11,521 nt of DNA from Porticoccaceae bacterium (lineage in GTDB: Bacteria; Pseudomonadota; Gammaproteobacteria; Pseudomonadales; Porticoccaceae). The position numbers and the translations under genes are program-made. The stretch's first letter is position 1. Each line of letters opens with the position of its first letter. The notes beneath the pieces are model-generated. The model was given only the letters and a program-made list of their open reading frames with translations. It ran no database searches and was not told the DNA's origin. This document shows, in pieces, positions 1-7,152 of this stretch. The DNA is taken from positions 1 through 11,521 of the forward strand of contig JALOAH010000110.1 of NCBI GenBank assembly GCA_023228865.1, read 5' to 3'.

Positions 1-1
1 A

Positions 2-91
2 AACAAGGTCGCGCACAAACAGAACACACGGCCAAGAAAAACACTCAATTTTCAAACGCCAGCTGATATGCTCAATCAACTGTTGCAGTGA
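2..91 (+). CDS. IS30-family transposase, C-terminal end only (5' part outside window)
   Basis: The frame open from the left edge encodes 29 residues before a TGA at 89-91. It contains NTRPRKTLNFQTPADMLNQ, which matches the hallmark C-terminus of IS30-family DDE transposases (N-x-RPRK-x-L-x-F-x-TP). The catalytic DDE core would lie to the left and is not visible, so intactness cannot be judged. Such enzymes cut and join the ends of their own insertion sequence. It points toward prfB, so read-through transcription from the element could reach prfB. The family call rests on the motif alone and is fairly sure; the group within the family is unknown. Confidence 0.78.
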   Translation, partial: NKVAHKQNTRPRKTLNFQTPADMLNQLLQ

Positions 92-106
92 CCGGTTGAA
101 TCCAAG
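82..106 (+). mobile_element. probable right terminal region of the IS30-family element
   Basis: IS30-family terminal inverted repeats usually overlap or directly follow the transposase stop codon. The stretch running from the last transposase codons into GGTTGAATCCAAGG resembles the right ends of this family. The left end is outside the window, so neither the inverted repeat partner nor the short target duplication can be verified. The exact boundary is an inference and may be off by several bases. Confidence 0.35.
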
Positions 107-295
107 GCCGCTAATTCCTGGGGGGATTACCGGGGAAACCGAAAAGCGCAACCTTCGCTATTGCCATGTTGTAGCCCGCAGATACTGGAGCCAATCTGGG
201 CATAGTGGTTACTCGGTCTCTAATCCGTTAGAATTGCCCCCCTTAAATATTGTCGCCCTGTTGCAGTCACCTGTATCCAATACTGCGGCGGTGCT
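107..295. other. non-coding stretch between the IS end and the prfB promoter
   Basis: No frame on either strand gives a recognisable protein. The longest open frame begins at a TTG inside the IS end and runs over the promoter, with no family resemblance. In enterics recJ precedes prfB; no trace of a recJ 3' end is seen here. The stretch contains G-runs (about 120-126) and C-runs (about 237-242) but no tRNA or clear hairpin that I could identify. Confidence 0.4.
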
Positions 296-301
296 TATAA
301 T
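296..301 (+). promoter_or_regulatory. candidate sigma-70 -10 element for prfB
   Basis: A perfect TATAAT hexamer lies 29 bases before the prfB start codon, with a TG at 292-293 close to the extended -10 position but one base off. No good -35 box sits at the expected distance; the best nearby sequence (CTGTAT at 271-276, 19 bp spacer) is weak. Transcription would begin near 307-309 and leave a leader of about 23 bases carrying the ribosome binding site. Confidence 0.4.
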
Positions 302-330
302 CAGCGTTAGATAGATAAGGTGCAGGCAGT

Positions 331-1426
331 TTGGAAATTAATCCGCTATTAAATACCTTGAATGACCTTGAGGCGCGTACCGACGTGCTTAGGGGGTATC
401 TTTGACTACGAAACCAAAAAAGAGCGTCTGACGGAAGTCGAGCTGGAGCTGGGCGAGTCTGCGGTTTGGGACAATCCAGAGAGAGCACAGGCGCTGGGCA
501 AGGAAAGATCATCCCTCGAAGCCATAGTCGCCACCATTGAAAATCTCGACCGGGGTATTGGCGATGCCCGCGAACTGCTCGATATGGCGGTTGAGGAGAA
601 CGATGAAGGCACTGTCGACGAGATTCGTGGGGAAACTGCAAAACTGGAAAAACAGCTGGAAGCTCTCGAATTTCGCCGCATGTTTTCCGGGGAAATGGAT
701 GCCAGCAACGCCTTTCTCGATATTCAGGCGGGGTCTGGAGGCACAGAAGCCCAGGATTGGGCGGAAATGCTGCTGCGGATGTACCTGCGCTGGGCCGATG
801 ACAAAGGTTTCAAGGCGGAGTTGATTGAGTGTTCCGCCGGCGATGTGGCCGGTATAAAAAGTGCGACTGTTCATGTTCAGGGTGACTACGCCTTTGGCTG
901 GCTGCGCACTGAAATCGGCGTCCATCGCCTGGTGAGAAAATCGCCATTTGATTCCGGCAATCGCCGCCACACCTCATTTTCCGCTGTCTTTGTGTCCCCC
1001 GAAGTGGATGAGGACATCGAGATTGAAGTGAATAAATCCGATGTTCGCGAAGATACCTATCGCGCGTCCGGCGCCGGCGGTCAGCACGTCAACAAAACCG
1101 ATTCCGCCGTGCGTCTTACCCATGCCCCTTCGGGCATCGTGGTTCAGTGCCAGAATCAGCGCTCCCAGCATCAAAACCGGGATACGGCCTGGAAAATGCT
1201 GAAGGCAAAACTCTACGAAATGGAAATGCTCAAGCGCAAGGAAGTGGCGCAGGCGCTGGAGGACAGCAAGTCGGATATTGGCTGGGGCAGCCAAATTCGC
1301 TCCTATGTACTTGACGATTCCCGTATCAAGGATTTGCGCACTGGCGTTGAAACCCGCAACACCCAGGCAGTGCTTGACGGCGGGCTCGATAAATTTATTG
1401 AAGCGTCCCTGAAGGCGGGGCTTTAA
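331..1426 (+). CDS. prfB: Peptide chain release factor 2 (RF2), made by programmed +1 frameshift
   Basis: RF2 recognises UGA and UAA stop codons in the ribosomal A site and triggers hydrolysis of peptidyl-tRNA. The protein is read as 331-402, then 404-1426 after skipping T403, giving 364 residues (E. coli has 365). It starts at TTG 331 (M-E-I-N-P, matching the family N-terminus), with AAGG at 317-320 upstream. An ATG at 362 lies in the downstream frame and would give about 14 out-of-family N-terminal residues, so it is not the true start. Visible motifs are the SPF stop-codon recognition tripeptide at residues 204-206 and the catalytic GGQ loop at 249-251. The residue corresponding to E. coli 246 is Ala rather than the Thr of E. 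coli K-12. The C-terminus ([27 protein letters not shown]) is typical. lysS follows, as in many gammaproteobacteria. Any annotation as an interrupted gene would be wrong. Confidence 0.97.
388..406 (+). promoter_or_regulatory. prfB: RF2 autoregulatory +1 frameshift signal
   Basis: The zero frame reads CTT AGG GGG TAT CTT TGA. AGGGGG at 391-396 is an internal Shine-Dalgarno sequence three bases before the slippery CTT at 400-402. The in-frame TGA at 403-405 is followed by C, a weak termination context. When RF2 is scarce, the ribosome pauses at TGA and slips from CTT to TTT, continuing at GAC 404. This is the classic negative feedback site of prfB, seen here base for base; the mechanism is established in E. 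coli. Confidence 0.97.
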
Positions 1427-1459
1427 AAGTCTGCTCAAAATCTGTTGGCGCGAACCCAC

Positions 1460-1480
1460 AATCAGGCTGTTGCCCTGATT
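1460..1480 (+). other. small hairpin in the prfB-lysS gap
   Basis: AATCAGG (1460-1466) and CCTGATT (1474-1480) form a 7 bp stem with a 7-base loop in the 86 bp gap between prfB and lysS. It is followed by AAAATC rather than a T-run, so it is unlikely to be an efficient intrinsic terminator. It could be an attenuating or processing hairpin, or chance. Confidence 0.35.
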
Positions 1481-1512
1481 AAAATCATTCATTTCTATTT
1501 TGAAGATTAAAC

Positions 1513-3006
1513 ATGACTGATCAACTGGACGAAAACAAATTGATTGCCGAGCGCCGCGCAAAACTTGCTGAACTGCGTCGTCAGTCCGGCATTACATTTC
1601 CCAACGATTTTCGCCCGGACAGCAAAGCGGGCGACTTGCAGTCAAGTCATGGTGAAAAGGCCAAGGAAGAACTTGAGCAGCAAAATCTGGTGGTCAGTGT
1701 CGCCGGTCGCTTGATCCGCAACCGCGGCGCCTTTATGGAAATTCTTGACGGTTCCGGGCGCATTCAGCTGTATGTTACCAAGGAAGCTCGCGAGTTTGCC
1801 AAGACCCTGGATCTCGGCGACATCGTTGGCGTCCGAGGCGCACTGCATAAATCCGGCAAAGGCGATCTCTATGTTCAGCTCGACGAATATCAGCTACTGA
1901 CCAAAGCCTTGCGGCCGTTGCCGGACAAATTCCACGGCCTTGCCGATCAGGAAATGCGCTACCGCCAGCGCTATGTGGATCTGATTGCCAATCCCGAAGT
2001 GCGCGATACCTTTCGCATACGTTCAAAGGTGGTGTCCTTTATTCGCAACTATCTCAACCAGGCGGACTTCCTTGAAGTGGAAACGCCCATGTTGCAGGTA
2101 ATTCCCGGTGGCGCCACCGCCAGACCGTTTCGCACTCACCACAATGCCCTGGATATCGACATGTACCTGCGCATTGCTCCGGAGTTGTATCTCAAGCGTT
2201 TGGTGGTCGGCGGCTTTGAACGGGTCTATGAAATCAACCGCAATTTCCGCAACGAGGGGTTGTCCACCCGCCATAATCCAGAATTCACCATGCTGGAGTT
2301 CTACCAGGCTTATGCCGATTACAATGACCTCATGGATCTCACCGAGGATATGCTGCGCAAATTGGCCCAGGACGTGCTCGGCACTACCGAGGTGCGCAGT
2401 ACGGTGAAAAATGCCGACGGTGAAGTGCTGCAGGAAACCCTTTACGATTTTGCCAAGCCCTTTCGGCGCCTGTCTGTATTCGACGCCATCCTTCATTTTA
2501 ACCCCGGCATCAACGCCCAGGCGCTGGCGGATGAACAGGGCGCGCGGGAAATTGCTGAACATCTCGATATTCCCCTTAAAGATGGCTGGGGGTTGGGCAA
2601 GGTGCAAATCGAAATTTTTGAAAAAACCGTGGAACACCGCCTCGATCAGCCGACCTTTATCACCCAGTATCCCACCGAGGTTTCGCCCCTGGCGCGGCGC
2701 AATGACAACAACCCTTTTGTCACCGACCGCTTTGAGTTTTTTGTCGGTGGCCGGGAAATCGCCAATGGCTTTTCCGAGTTAAATGATGCCGAGGATCAGG
2801 CGGAGCGCTTTCGCGCCCAGGTAGCGGAAAAAGACGCCGGTGATGACGAGGCCATGCATTACGATGGCGACTATGTGCGGGCTCTGGAATACGGTCTGCC
2901 ACCCACAGCGGGGGAGGGCATAGGTATAGATCGCCTGGTGATGCTGCTCACGGATTCGCCGTCCATTCGCGATGTATTGCTGTTTCCCCATATGCGGCCG
3001 GAGTAA
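1513..3006 (+). CDS. lysS: Lysyl-tRNA synthetase, class II
   Basis: This cytoplasmic enzyme charges tRNA-Lys with lysine using ATP. The product has 497 residues, close to the usual ~500. An N-terminal OB-fold anticodon-binding domain (about residues 50-150) precedes the class II catalytic core. Motif 1 lies around residue 186 (FLEVETPML), motif 2 begins at R246 ([19 protein letters not shown]), and motif 3 lies near 467-480 ([12 protein letters not shown]), followed by the typical C-terminus [11 protein letters not shown]. The ATG at 1513 starts the family-typical acidic/basic helix; the ribosome binding site is weak (GAAG at 1502-1505). The gene follows prfB in the conserved prfB-lysS order, and ung begins 14 bases after its stop. 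No sign of truncation or a missing key residue was seen. Confidence 0.97.
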   Translation: MTDQLDENKLIAERRAKLAELRRQSGITFPNDFRPDSKAGDLQSSHGEKAKEELEQQNLVVSVAGRLIRNRGAFMEILDGSGRIQLYVTKEAREFAKTLDLGDIVGVRGALHKSGKGDLYVQLDEYQLLTKALRPLPDKFHGLADQEMRYRQRYVDLIANPEVRDTFRIRSKVVSFIRNYLNQADFLEVETPMLQVIPGGATARPFRTHHNALDIDMYLRIAPELYLKRLVVGGFERVYEINRNFRNEGLSTRHNPEFTMLEFYQAYADYNDLMDLTEDMLRKLAQDVLGTTEVRSTVKNADGEVLQETLYDFAKPFRRLSVFDAILHFNPGINAQALADEQGAREIAEHLDIPLKDGWGLGKVQIEIFEKTVEHRLDQPTFITQYPTEVSPLARRNDNNPFVTDRFEFFVGGREIANGFSELNDAEDQAERFRAQVAEKDAGDDEAMHYDGDYVRALEYGLPPTAGEGIGIDRLVMLLTDSPSIRDVLLFPHMRPE

Positions 3007-3020
3007 TATTGGCAGTGGCA

Positions 3021-3704
3021 ATGAATCAGGGGGTTAAGCTTGAATCCGGTTGGATGTCTGTTCTCGGCGCCCAGTTCGATCTGCCCTATATGGTGGAATT
3101 AAAAGCCTTTTTGCAAAAAGAAAAGGCTCAGGGAAAAATCATCTACCCCCCCGGCTCACTCTGGTTTAACGCCTTTAATACCACGCCCTTTGACAAGGTA
3201 AAAGTGGTTATTCTCGGCCAGGATCCCTACCACGGCGCCAATCAGGCGCACGGCCTTTGTTTCTCGGTATTGCCCGGTGTTCAGATTCCCCCTTCGCTGC
3301 TGAATATCTACAAGGAAATTCAAACGGATCTCGATATTCCCAGGCCAAATCACGGCTGCCTGACCCATTGGGCAGAGCAGGGTGTGTTGTTGCTCAATGC
3401 CATCCTCACCGTGGAGCAGGGCAGGGCAGGAGCCCATCAGGGCAAGGGTTGGGAAAGATTCACGGATTGCGCTGTGCAAGCACTCAATGACCAGCGCGAG
3501 CAACTGGTGTTTATGCTTTGGGGCAGCTACGCCCAGAAAAAGGGCGCCATTATCGATACCGGGCGCCATCTGGTACTGAAGGCGCCCCATCCCTCACCGT
3601 TGTCGGCGCACCGTGGTTTTCTCGGCTGCCGCCATTTTTCCCAGGCCAATGCCTATCTGGAAAAAGTCGGCCAAACCCCCATTGATTGGGCTTTGCCGCA
3701 ATAA
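3021..3704 (+). CDS. ung: Uracil-DNA glycosylase (family 1, Ung)
   Basis: Ung removes uracil from DNA, the first step of base excision repair after cytosine deamination or dUTP incorporation. With the ATG at 3021 the product has 227 residues (E. coli 229). Visible motifs are the water-activating loop GQDPYHG at 66-72 with catalytic D68 (E. coli D64), the uracil-binding VLLLN region, and the DNA-intercalation/catalytic loop [11 protein letters not shown] starting at H190 (E. coli H187). TTG 3009 and GTG 3015 are in frame upstream and would add up to four residues; none of the starts has a strong ribosome binding site, so the ATG is chosen on alignment length. The gene begins 14 bases after lysS and probably shares its transcript. 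Its 3' end faces gloB across only 9 bp. Confidence 0.95.
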   Translation: MNQGVKLESGWMSVLGAQFDLPYMVELKAFLQKEKAQGKIIYPPGSLWFNAFNTTPFDKVKVVILGQDPYHGANQAHGLCFSVLPGVQIPPSLLNIYKEIQTDLDIPRPNHGCLTHWAEQGVLLLNAILTVEQGRAGAHQGKGWERFTDCAVQALNDQREQLVFMLWGSYAQKKGAIIDTGRHLVLKAPHPSPLSAHRGFLGCRHFSQANAYLEKVGQTPIDWALPQ

Positions 3705-3713
3705 TCCTGGCGG

Positions 3714-4496
3714 TTAAAAATTATCCTTCCACTGGCGAATGGCGGCAAAGATCTCGGCATCATCCTGAGGTGTTCGCGCCAGTCGTGTTGCCGCCACTTC
3801 CCTGACACTGGCGCAGCCGGATCTCATAAAAGGATTGGTTGCCAGCTCCTCAGCAAGCCTCGATGGCACTGTGGGTAGATTCTGTTCCCGCAAACTTTTT
3901 GCATCTTTGATGCGATTGGCCAGTTGTATGTTGTGGGGCTCCACGGCGATGGCGAAGTTGAGGTTTGCCAGGGTGTATTCGTGGGCGCAATAAATAAGCG
4001 TATTTTCCGGCAGTTGCGCAATTTTGTTGAGGGAGTTGAGCATTTGCTGCGGGGTGCCTTCAAAGAGCCTGCCGCAACCCCCGGCAAAAAGGGTATCCCC
4101 GCAAAAAAGCGCCGGACAATGGGGCGCGAGTTCGATGAAGTAGGCGATATGATCGAGGGTGTGTCCGGGAACTTCAATAACATCGACGCTGTGCCCCCAA
4201 AGGGAAAATCGGTCTCCCTCGCGAAGTTTATTATCCACCTGGGGAATATTGGGCGAATCGGGACCGTAGACCGGGCATTGGTAACGGCTTTTTAGGGCGT
4301 CAACGCCGCCGGTATGATCCGGGTGATGATGGGTTATTAAAATGGCGCTGAGGCTGAGAGCGTGTTTGTCGAGGAACGCCTGCACCGGTGCGGCGTCTCC
4401 CGGATCGACCACGAAAGCCTTGTTGCTGCGGCTGTCGCTGCCGAGCCAAAGGTAGTTGTCGCTGAATGCCTTAATGGGCTTAATGTCTAGGGTCAT
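3714..4496 (-). CDS. gloB: Hydroxyacylglutathione hydrolase (glyoxalase II)
   Basis: GloB hydrolyses S-D-lactoylglutathione to D-lactate and glutathione, the second step of methylglyoxal detoxification in the cytoplasm. The product has 260 residues (E. coli 251). It is a metallo-beta-lactamase fold protein with the binuclear metal motif THHHPDH at 55-61 (ligands H56, H58, D60, H61), then H112 in PGHTLDH, D134 in FCGDTLFAGGCGRLFEG, and H172 in CAHEYT. The C-terminal HAGH domain follows and supplies the glutathione-binding region. The ATG at 4496 is preceded by GGCGGGAAAG, a fair ribosome binding site. It is divergent from the methyltransferase gene, as in E. coli and Pseudomonas. mltD, which usually lies on the far side of gloB in those genomes, is replaced here by ung. 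Confidence 0.95.
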   Translation of the reverse strand: MTLDIKPIKAFSDNYLWLGSDSRSNKAFVVDPGDAAPVQAFLDKHALSLSAILITHHHPDHTGGVDALKSRYQCPVYGPDSPNIPQVDNKLREGDRFSLWGHSVDVIEVPGHTLDHIAYFIELAPHCPALFCGDTLFAGGCGRLFEGTPQQMLNSLNKIAQLPENTLIYCAHEYTLANLNFAIAVEPHNIQLANRIKDAKSLREQNLPTVPSRLAEELATNPFMRSGCASVREVAATRLARTPQDDAEIFAAIRQWKDNF

Positions 4497-4572
4497 CTTT
4501 CCCGCCTGTTGTTTCGTCTAGCGTAATCAATCATCATAGAGGCCTAGTTTACATTAGTCACGAGGGTGGACA
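4497..4572. promoter_or_regulatory. divergent gloB / methyltransferase promoter region
   Basis: This 76 bp gap must carry the start signals for both outward-facing genes. GAGGGTGG at 4562-4569 is a good ribosome binding site for the rightward gene. I see no convincing paired -35/-10 boxes: TTGTCC/TAAACT on the minus strand (16 bp spacer) is a weak candidate for gloB, and it would lie very close to the rightward start codon. Confidence 0.35.
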
Positions 4573-5388
4573 ATGAGGTTCAGGTTTACCCGCTGGTGCC
4601 GATTGAACACCGAAGCGTCATCAGTTTCTCCCGATCCACTGGCGGTGAACGGCGAACTTTCACAATGGCTCCGTTCGCCGTTTGGCAGCCATGTCAGAAC
4701 CCTGGAGTTGGAGGCATTGAAAACGCTTTTGCCGGACACTGCGGGTTATAGGGGCATGGCGCTGCAGATCGTTGACAATTCTCCGGTTCTTGACGGCGCT
4801 CCCCAGCTCCACAAATTTGCTATAGCCAGCTGCGATCAGCAATCTGTAGCGGCAATCAGTGACTTTTATGCGCTGCCCCTGCCTTCTTCGGTGGTGGACA
4901 TGGTTGTTTTGGATCATGTTCTCGACTATTGCGAATTGCCCCATGAGTCCCTCAAAGAAGCCGCCAGGGTGGTGCTGCCGTCCGGGCACATGGTGATTGT
5001 GGGTTTCAATCCGGTCAGCAGTTTTGGTTTGGCGCGCTGGCTGATGGGGTGTTTTTCGCGACGCCTGATCTGGCGCTGTCGCGGACTTTCCGTGCCCAGA
5101 ATTGTCGACTGGCTCAGATTGGTGGGCTTTCAATGCGAGAAAGTGGTTTACGGCGCCTACAATATGCCGATCCAGTCGCGGCGCTTTTTGGCGCGCATGA
5201 AATTCGTGGAAGAGGGCGCAAAAAAACTCCATCTGCCCGTGGGCGCCTTTTATGTCATTGTGGCAAAAAAACAACGGCTTCGCCCCATTTCCGGGCGCCG
5301 CGACTGGCTTGCCAAGGCCATAAAACCGGTAACCCTGATACCCGACACGAAAATAGAACCGAGGAAGAATGGATCCCGACATGGGTAA
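4573..5388 (+). CDS. YafS-like class I SAM-dependent methyltransferase (substrate unknown)
   Basis: The product has 271 residues and sits between gloB and rnhA, exactly where E. coli has yafS and P. aeruginosa has a similar gene. The recognisable part is the second half of a methyltransferase-11 fold: acidic strand and motif around 95-120 ([16 protein letters not shown]), then an [21 protein letters not shown] segment. The GFNPxSxxGL signature is shared with YafS as I remember it. The expected glycine-rich SAM loop (motif I, VLxxGxGxG) is missing; the equivalent stretch reads [11 protein letters not shown]. The C-terminal ~40 residues are very basic. The substrate is not known for this family as far as I know. 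The stop overlaps the rnhA start by 8 bases, implying coupled translation. Confidence 0.8.
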   Translation: MRFRFTRWCRLNTEASSVSPDPLAVNGELSQWLRSPFGSHVRTLELEALKTLLPDTAGYRGMALQIVDNSPVLDGAPQLHKFAIASCDQQSVAAISDFYALPLPSSVVDMVVLDHVLDYCELPHESLKEAARVVLPSGHMVIVGFNPVSSFGLARWLMGCFSRRLIWRCRGLSVPRIVDWLRLVGFQCEKVVYGAYNMPIQSRRFLARMKFVEEGAKKLHLPVGAFYVIVAKKQRLRPISGRRDWLAKAIKPVTLIPDTKIEPRKNGSRHG

Positions 5389-5824
5389 AAAAGTAGAAAT
5401 TTTCACCGATGGCGCCTGCCGTGGAAACCCGGGTCCCGGGGGCTGGGGAGCGCTGCTGCGCTATGAAAACAGGGAAAAATCCCTTTGTGGCGCTGAATCC
5501 TACACCACCAATAACCGCATGGAGTTGATGGCTGCCATTGAAGCCCTCGCCGCCCTGAAGGAACCCTGCAAGGTTCATTTAACCACAGACTCCCAGTACG
5601 TGCGCCTGGGTATCACCAAATGGCTGCCCGGCTGGAAAAAGAACAACTGGCGCACGGCAAACAAACAGCCGGTTAAAAACCTGGATTTATGGCAGCGCCT
5701 CGATGAACAGTCGTTGCGCCATGACATTGACTGGCACTGGGTTAAAGGACACAGCGGCCATCGGGAAAACGAAATTGCCGACGCCCTCGCCAATCGCGCC
5801 ATTGATGAGATGAAAACAGCATGA
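5381..5824 (+). CDS. rnhA: Ribonuclease HI
   Basis: RNase HI cleaves the RNA strand of RNA-DNA hybrids, clearing R-loops and primers. From ATG 5381 the product has 147 residues and the four metal-binding carboxylates fall on exactly the E. coli numbers: D10, E48, D70 and D134, with the catalytic H124 also aligned. This agreement, and the match of [11 protein letters not shown] to MLKQVEIFTDG, is why I prefer 5381. An in-frame ATG at 5369 would add four residues; the ribosome binding site GAGGAAG at 5361-5367 is too close to 5369 and rather far from 5381, so spacing does not settle it. A basic handle region ([16 protein letters not shown]) is present. The C-terminal tail is about 8 residues shorter than in E. 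coli. It overlaps both neighbours. Confidence 0.95.
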   Translation: MGKKVEIFTDGACRGNPGPGGWGALLRYENREKSLCGAESYTTNNRMELMAAIEALAALKEPCKVHLTTDSQYVRLGITKWLPGWKKNNWRTANKQPVKNLDLWQRLDEQSLRHDIDWHWVKGHSGHRENEIADALANRAIDEMKTA

Positions 5825-6543
5825 GACAAATTGTACTTGATACGGAAACCACGGGCATGGAAGTCAGCCAGGATCACCGCATTATCGAAATTGGCGCGGT
5901 GGAGCTGATCAACCGCCGCCTTACCGGCCGCCATTTTCACCGCTATATTCACCCGCAGCGGGAAATTGACGAAGGCGCCCAGGAAGTTCACGGTATTTCC
6001 CTGGAATTTTTGGCGGACAAACCGGTGTTTCATTTGATTGCCGATGAATTCCTCGACTTTGTGCGCGATGCCCAGCTGGTCATTCACAACGCGCCCTTTG
6101 ATGTGGGCTTTATCAATCACGAATTTAACAAGCTCGACAAGCGTTTTGGTCGTATTCAGGATTACTGCGACGTGGTGGATACCCTGGCTATGGCGCGAAG
6201 GCTGCATCCAGGGCAGAAAAACAACCTGGACGCACTTTGTAAGCGTTATTACGTCGACAACTCCCAGCGTCAACTCCACGGCGCTCTGCTCGATGCGGAA
6301 ATTCTTGCCGATGTCTACCTGGCGATGACCGGCGGTCAGGTGGATTTGGGGCTGCGCAAAGAGTCTGCTGAATCAGGTAATGGCCAAGGGCGGGAAATTC
6401 GGCGCCTCAGCGATGACAGGCCGCCAACGCCGGTACTTGTTGCCAGCGCAGAAGAGCTTGCCGCCCATCAGGAATTCCTGGAGCGCATCCAAAAACAGGG
6501 CGGTGCCGAACCCCTCTGGGCGATCGAGGATTCGACTGTCTGA
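5821..6543 (+). CDS. dnaQ: DNA polymerase III epsilon subunit, 3'-5' proofreading exonuclease
   Basis: Epsilon is the proofreading exonuclease of the replicative polymerase core and bridges the alpha polymerase and the beta clamp. The product has 240 residues. DEDDh exonuclease residues are all present: D7 and E9 in LDTETTGM (Exo I), D94 in HNAPFDVGF (Exo II), and H153 and D158 in LHGALLDAE (Exo III), each at a constant offset from E. coli. QVDLGL at 173-178 sits where the clamp-binding motif is expected. The remaining C-terminal linker and tail (WAIED near the end) would contact alpha. ATG 5821 overlaps the rnhA stop as ATGA. The two genes are co-directional here, as in Pseudomonas, whereas in E. 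coli they are divergent. Confidence 0.95.
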   Translation: MRQIVLDTETTGMEVSQDHRIIEIGAVELINRRLTGRHFHRYIHPQREIDEGAQEVHGISLEFLADKPVFHLIADEFLDFVRDAQLVIHNAPFDVGFINHEFNKLDKRFGRIQDYCDVVDTLAMARRLHPGQKNNLDALCKRYYVDNSQRQLHGALLDAEILADVYLAMTGGQVDLGLRKESAESGNGQGREIRRLSDDRPPTPVLVASAEELAAHQEFLERIQKQGGAEPLWAIEDSTV

Positions 6544-6654
6544 GTGATAGGAAAAAGCTTCGCCGAAGGAATCCGCCCTCTGGAATCCGCTTCAGGAGAC
6601 ATGGGAGAGGTGGATGCTAATTTAGAGAAACTCTGATGATTTCTGTTTTCGCCT

Positions 6655-6672
6655 CTCCCGCGCAGGCGGGAG
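6655..6672. repeat. palindromic repeat hairpin, copy 1
   Basis: CTCCCGC (6655-6661), GCAG loop, GCGGGAG (6666-6672): a perfect 7 bp stem. It resembles the dispersed GGGAAT/ATTCCC-type palindromes common in beta- and gammaproteobacteria. It lies only in the left arm of the larger inverted repeat and is followed by TCCAG rather than a T-run. Confidence 0.7.
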
Positions 6673-6734
6673 TCCAGAAAAATGAAGCCATTATAGATTC
6701 CCGCTTGCGCGCACTGCTGCCCGGAATATTTCAC

Positions 6735-6762
6735 GCCGTCATTTCTGCGTAGGCAGGAATCC
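6735..6762 (+). repeat. palindromic repeat, copy 2 (forward orientation)
   Basis: ATTTCTGC (6741-6748), GTAG loop and GCAGGAAT (6753-6760) form an 8 bp stem with one G-T wobble, preceded by GCCGTC. The 28-base unit recurs in reverse orientation at 6883-6910 with three changes. Flanks and core fit the dispersed CCGTCATTCC...GGAATCC repeat type. Confidence 0.75.
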
Positions 6763-6882
6763 ATAATGGTGACCAGCGGAACACCAAAACAACTATGCCC
6801 AGCAGCCTATAAAGCTGTAAATCAATTGGTTTTTCAACAGCATTAGTAACATAAGAGAAGAGACAGCACTGAAAACCTTCCT

Positions 6883-6910
6883 GGGTTCCTGCCTACGCAG
6901 GAACGACGGC
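6883..6910 (-). repeat. palindromic repeat, copy 3 (reverse orientation)
   Basis: GTTCCTGC (6885-6892), CTAC loop and GCAGGAAC (6897-6904) form a perfect 8 bp stem. Two of the changes relative to copy 2 fall in the stem and one replaces the wobble by a Watson-Crick pair; A-T at the stem end becomes G-C on both sides, a compensatory change that keeps pairing. Confidence 0.75.
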
Positions 6911-6913
6911 TGT

Positions 6914-6947
6914 CGTTTAAGTCTTCATGCCGAGCATGACTCAAACG
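6914..6947. repeat. long hairpin in the right arm
   Basis: CGTTTAAGTC (6914-6923) pairs with GACTCAAACG (6938-6947) with one mismatch; inside it ATGC (6927-6930) pairs with GCAT (6934-6937) around a CGA loop, leaving a 3-base bulge. It is absent from the left arm of the larger repeat, so it looks like inserted material. Confidence 0.55.
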
Positions 6948-7152
6948 CCTTTATATTTCAGGATTAAGGCAAACAGCCTACATTTATTCCGGACAGCAGT
7001 GCGTTTGCGCGGGAATGACGTTAATCAGAGTTTCCTTAGGTCTTTTCTTCTGTCTTTTGTAAGAGTCTGGCGGGTATCTTCAAGCTGTGATCAGGCGTTG
7101 AGAATAGCTGCTTTAGAGCGCCCCAAATGACCTCTGCGGATTAGGTGTCTGC

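Larger units (their letters stand above)
6627..7034. repeat. large imperfect inverted repeat made of three nested blocks
   Basis: Three blocks occur on the left and, reverse-complemented and in mirror order, on the right. Outer: GAAACTCTGAT at 6627-6637 against 7024-7034 (11/11). Middle: 6697-6728 against 6985-7016 (32 bases, 6 mismatches). Inner: 6735-6762 against 6883-6910 (28 bases, 3 mismatches). The arms differ by extra material: about 52 bp on the left between outer and middle blocks (holding the hairpin at 6655-6672), and about 68 bp on the right between middle and inner blocks (holding the hairpin at 6914-6947). It contains no gene. It may be a decayed miniature mobile element or a cluster of palindromic repeats. 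Confidence 0.75.

Noticed and set aside
96..314. 72-residue open frame upstream of prfB
   Set aside because: It starts at a TTG inside the IS end, has no ribosome binding site or family resemblance, and runs across the probable prfB promoter.
974..1561. 195-residue minus-strand frame over prfB
   Set aside because: It is a shadow of the prfB and lysS coding strand with no recognisable domain.
2023..2637. 204-residue minus-strand frame over lysS
   Set aside because: It lies wholly inside lysS, whose class II synthetase motifs are unambiguous on the other strand.
4660..5406. 248-residue minus-strand frame over the methyltransferase gene
   Set aside because: It mirrors the coding strand; the plus-strand product has the YafS-type motif, a good ribosome binding site and the conserved gene position.
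6557..6568. CTTC-GGC-GAAG hairpin followed by CTTTTTCC on the minus strand, as a possible terminator for nhaB
   Set aside because: The stem is only 4 bp and lies more than 650 bp beyond the nhaB stop, so it is too weak to annotate.
6468..6764. 98-residue minus-strand frame after dnaQ
   Set aside because: It overlaps the dnaQ 3' end and its translation (DSCLRRNDG, DSRLRG) is the usual artefact of dispersed palindromic repeats.
6927..7130. 67-residue plus-strand frame in the spacer
   Set aside because: It crosses two repeat blocks and contains VRLRGND from the repeat; no homology pattern or start signal is seen.
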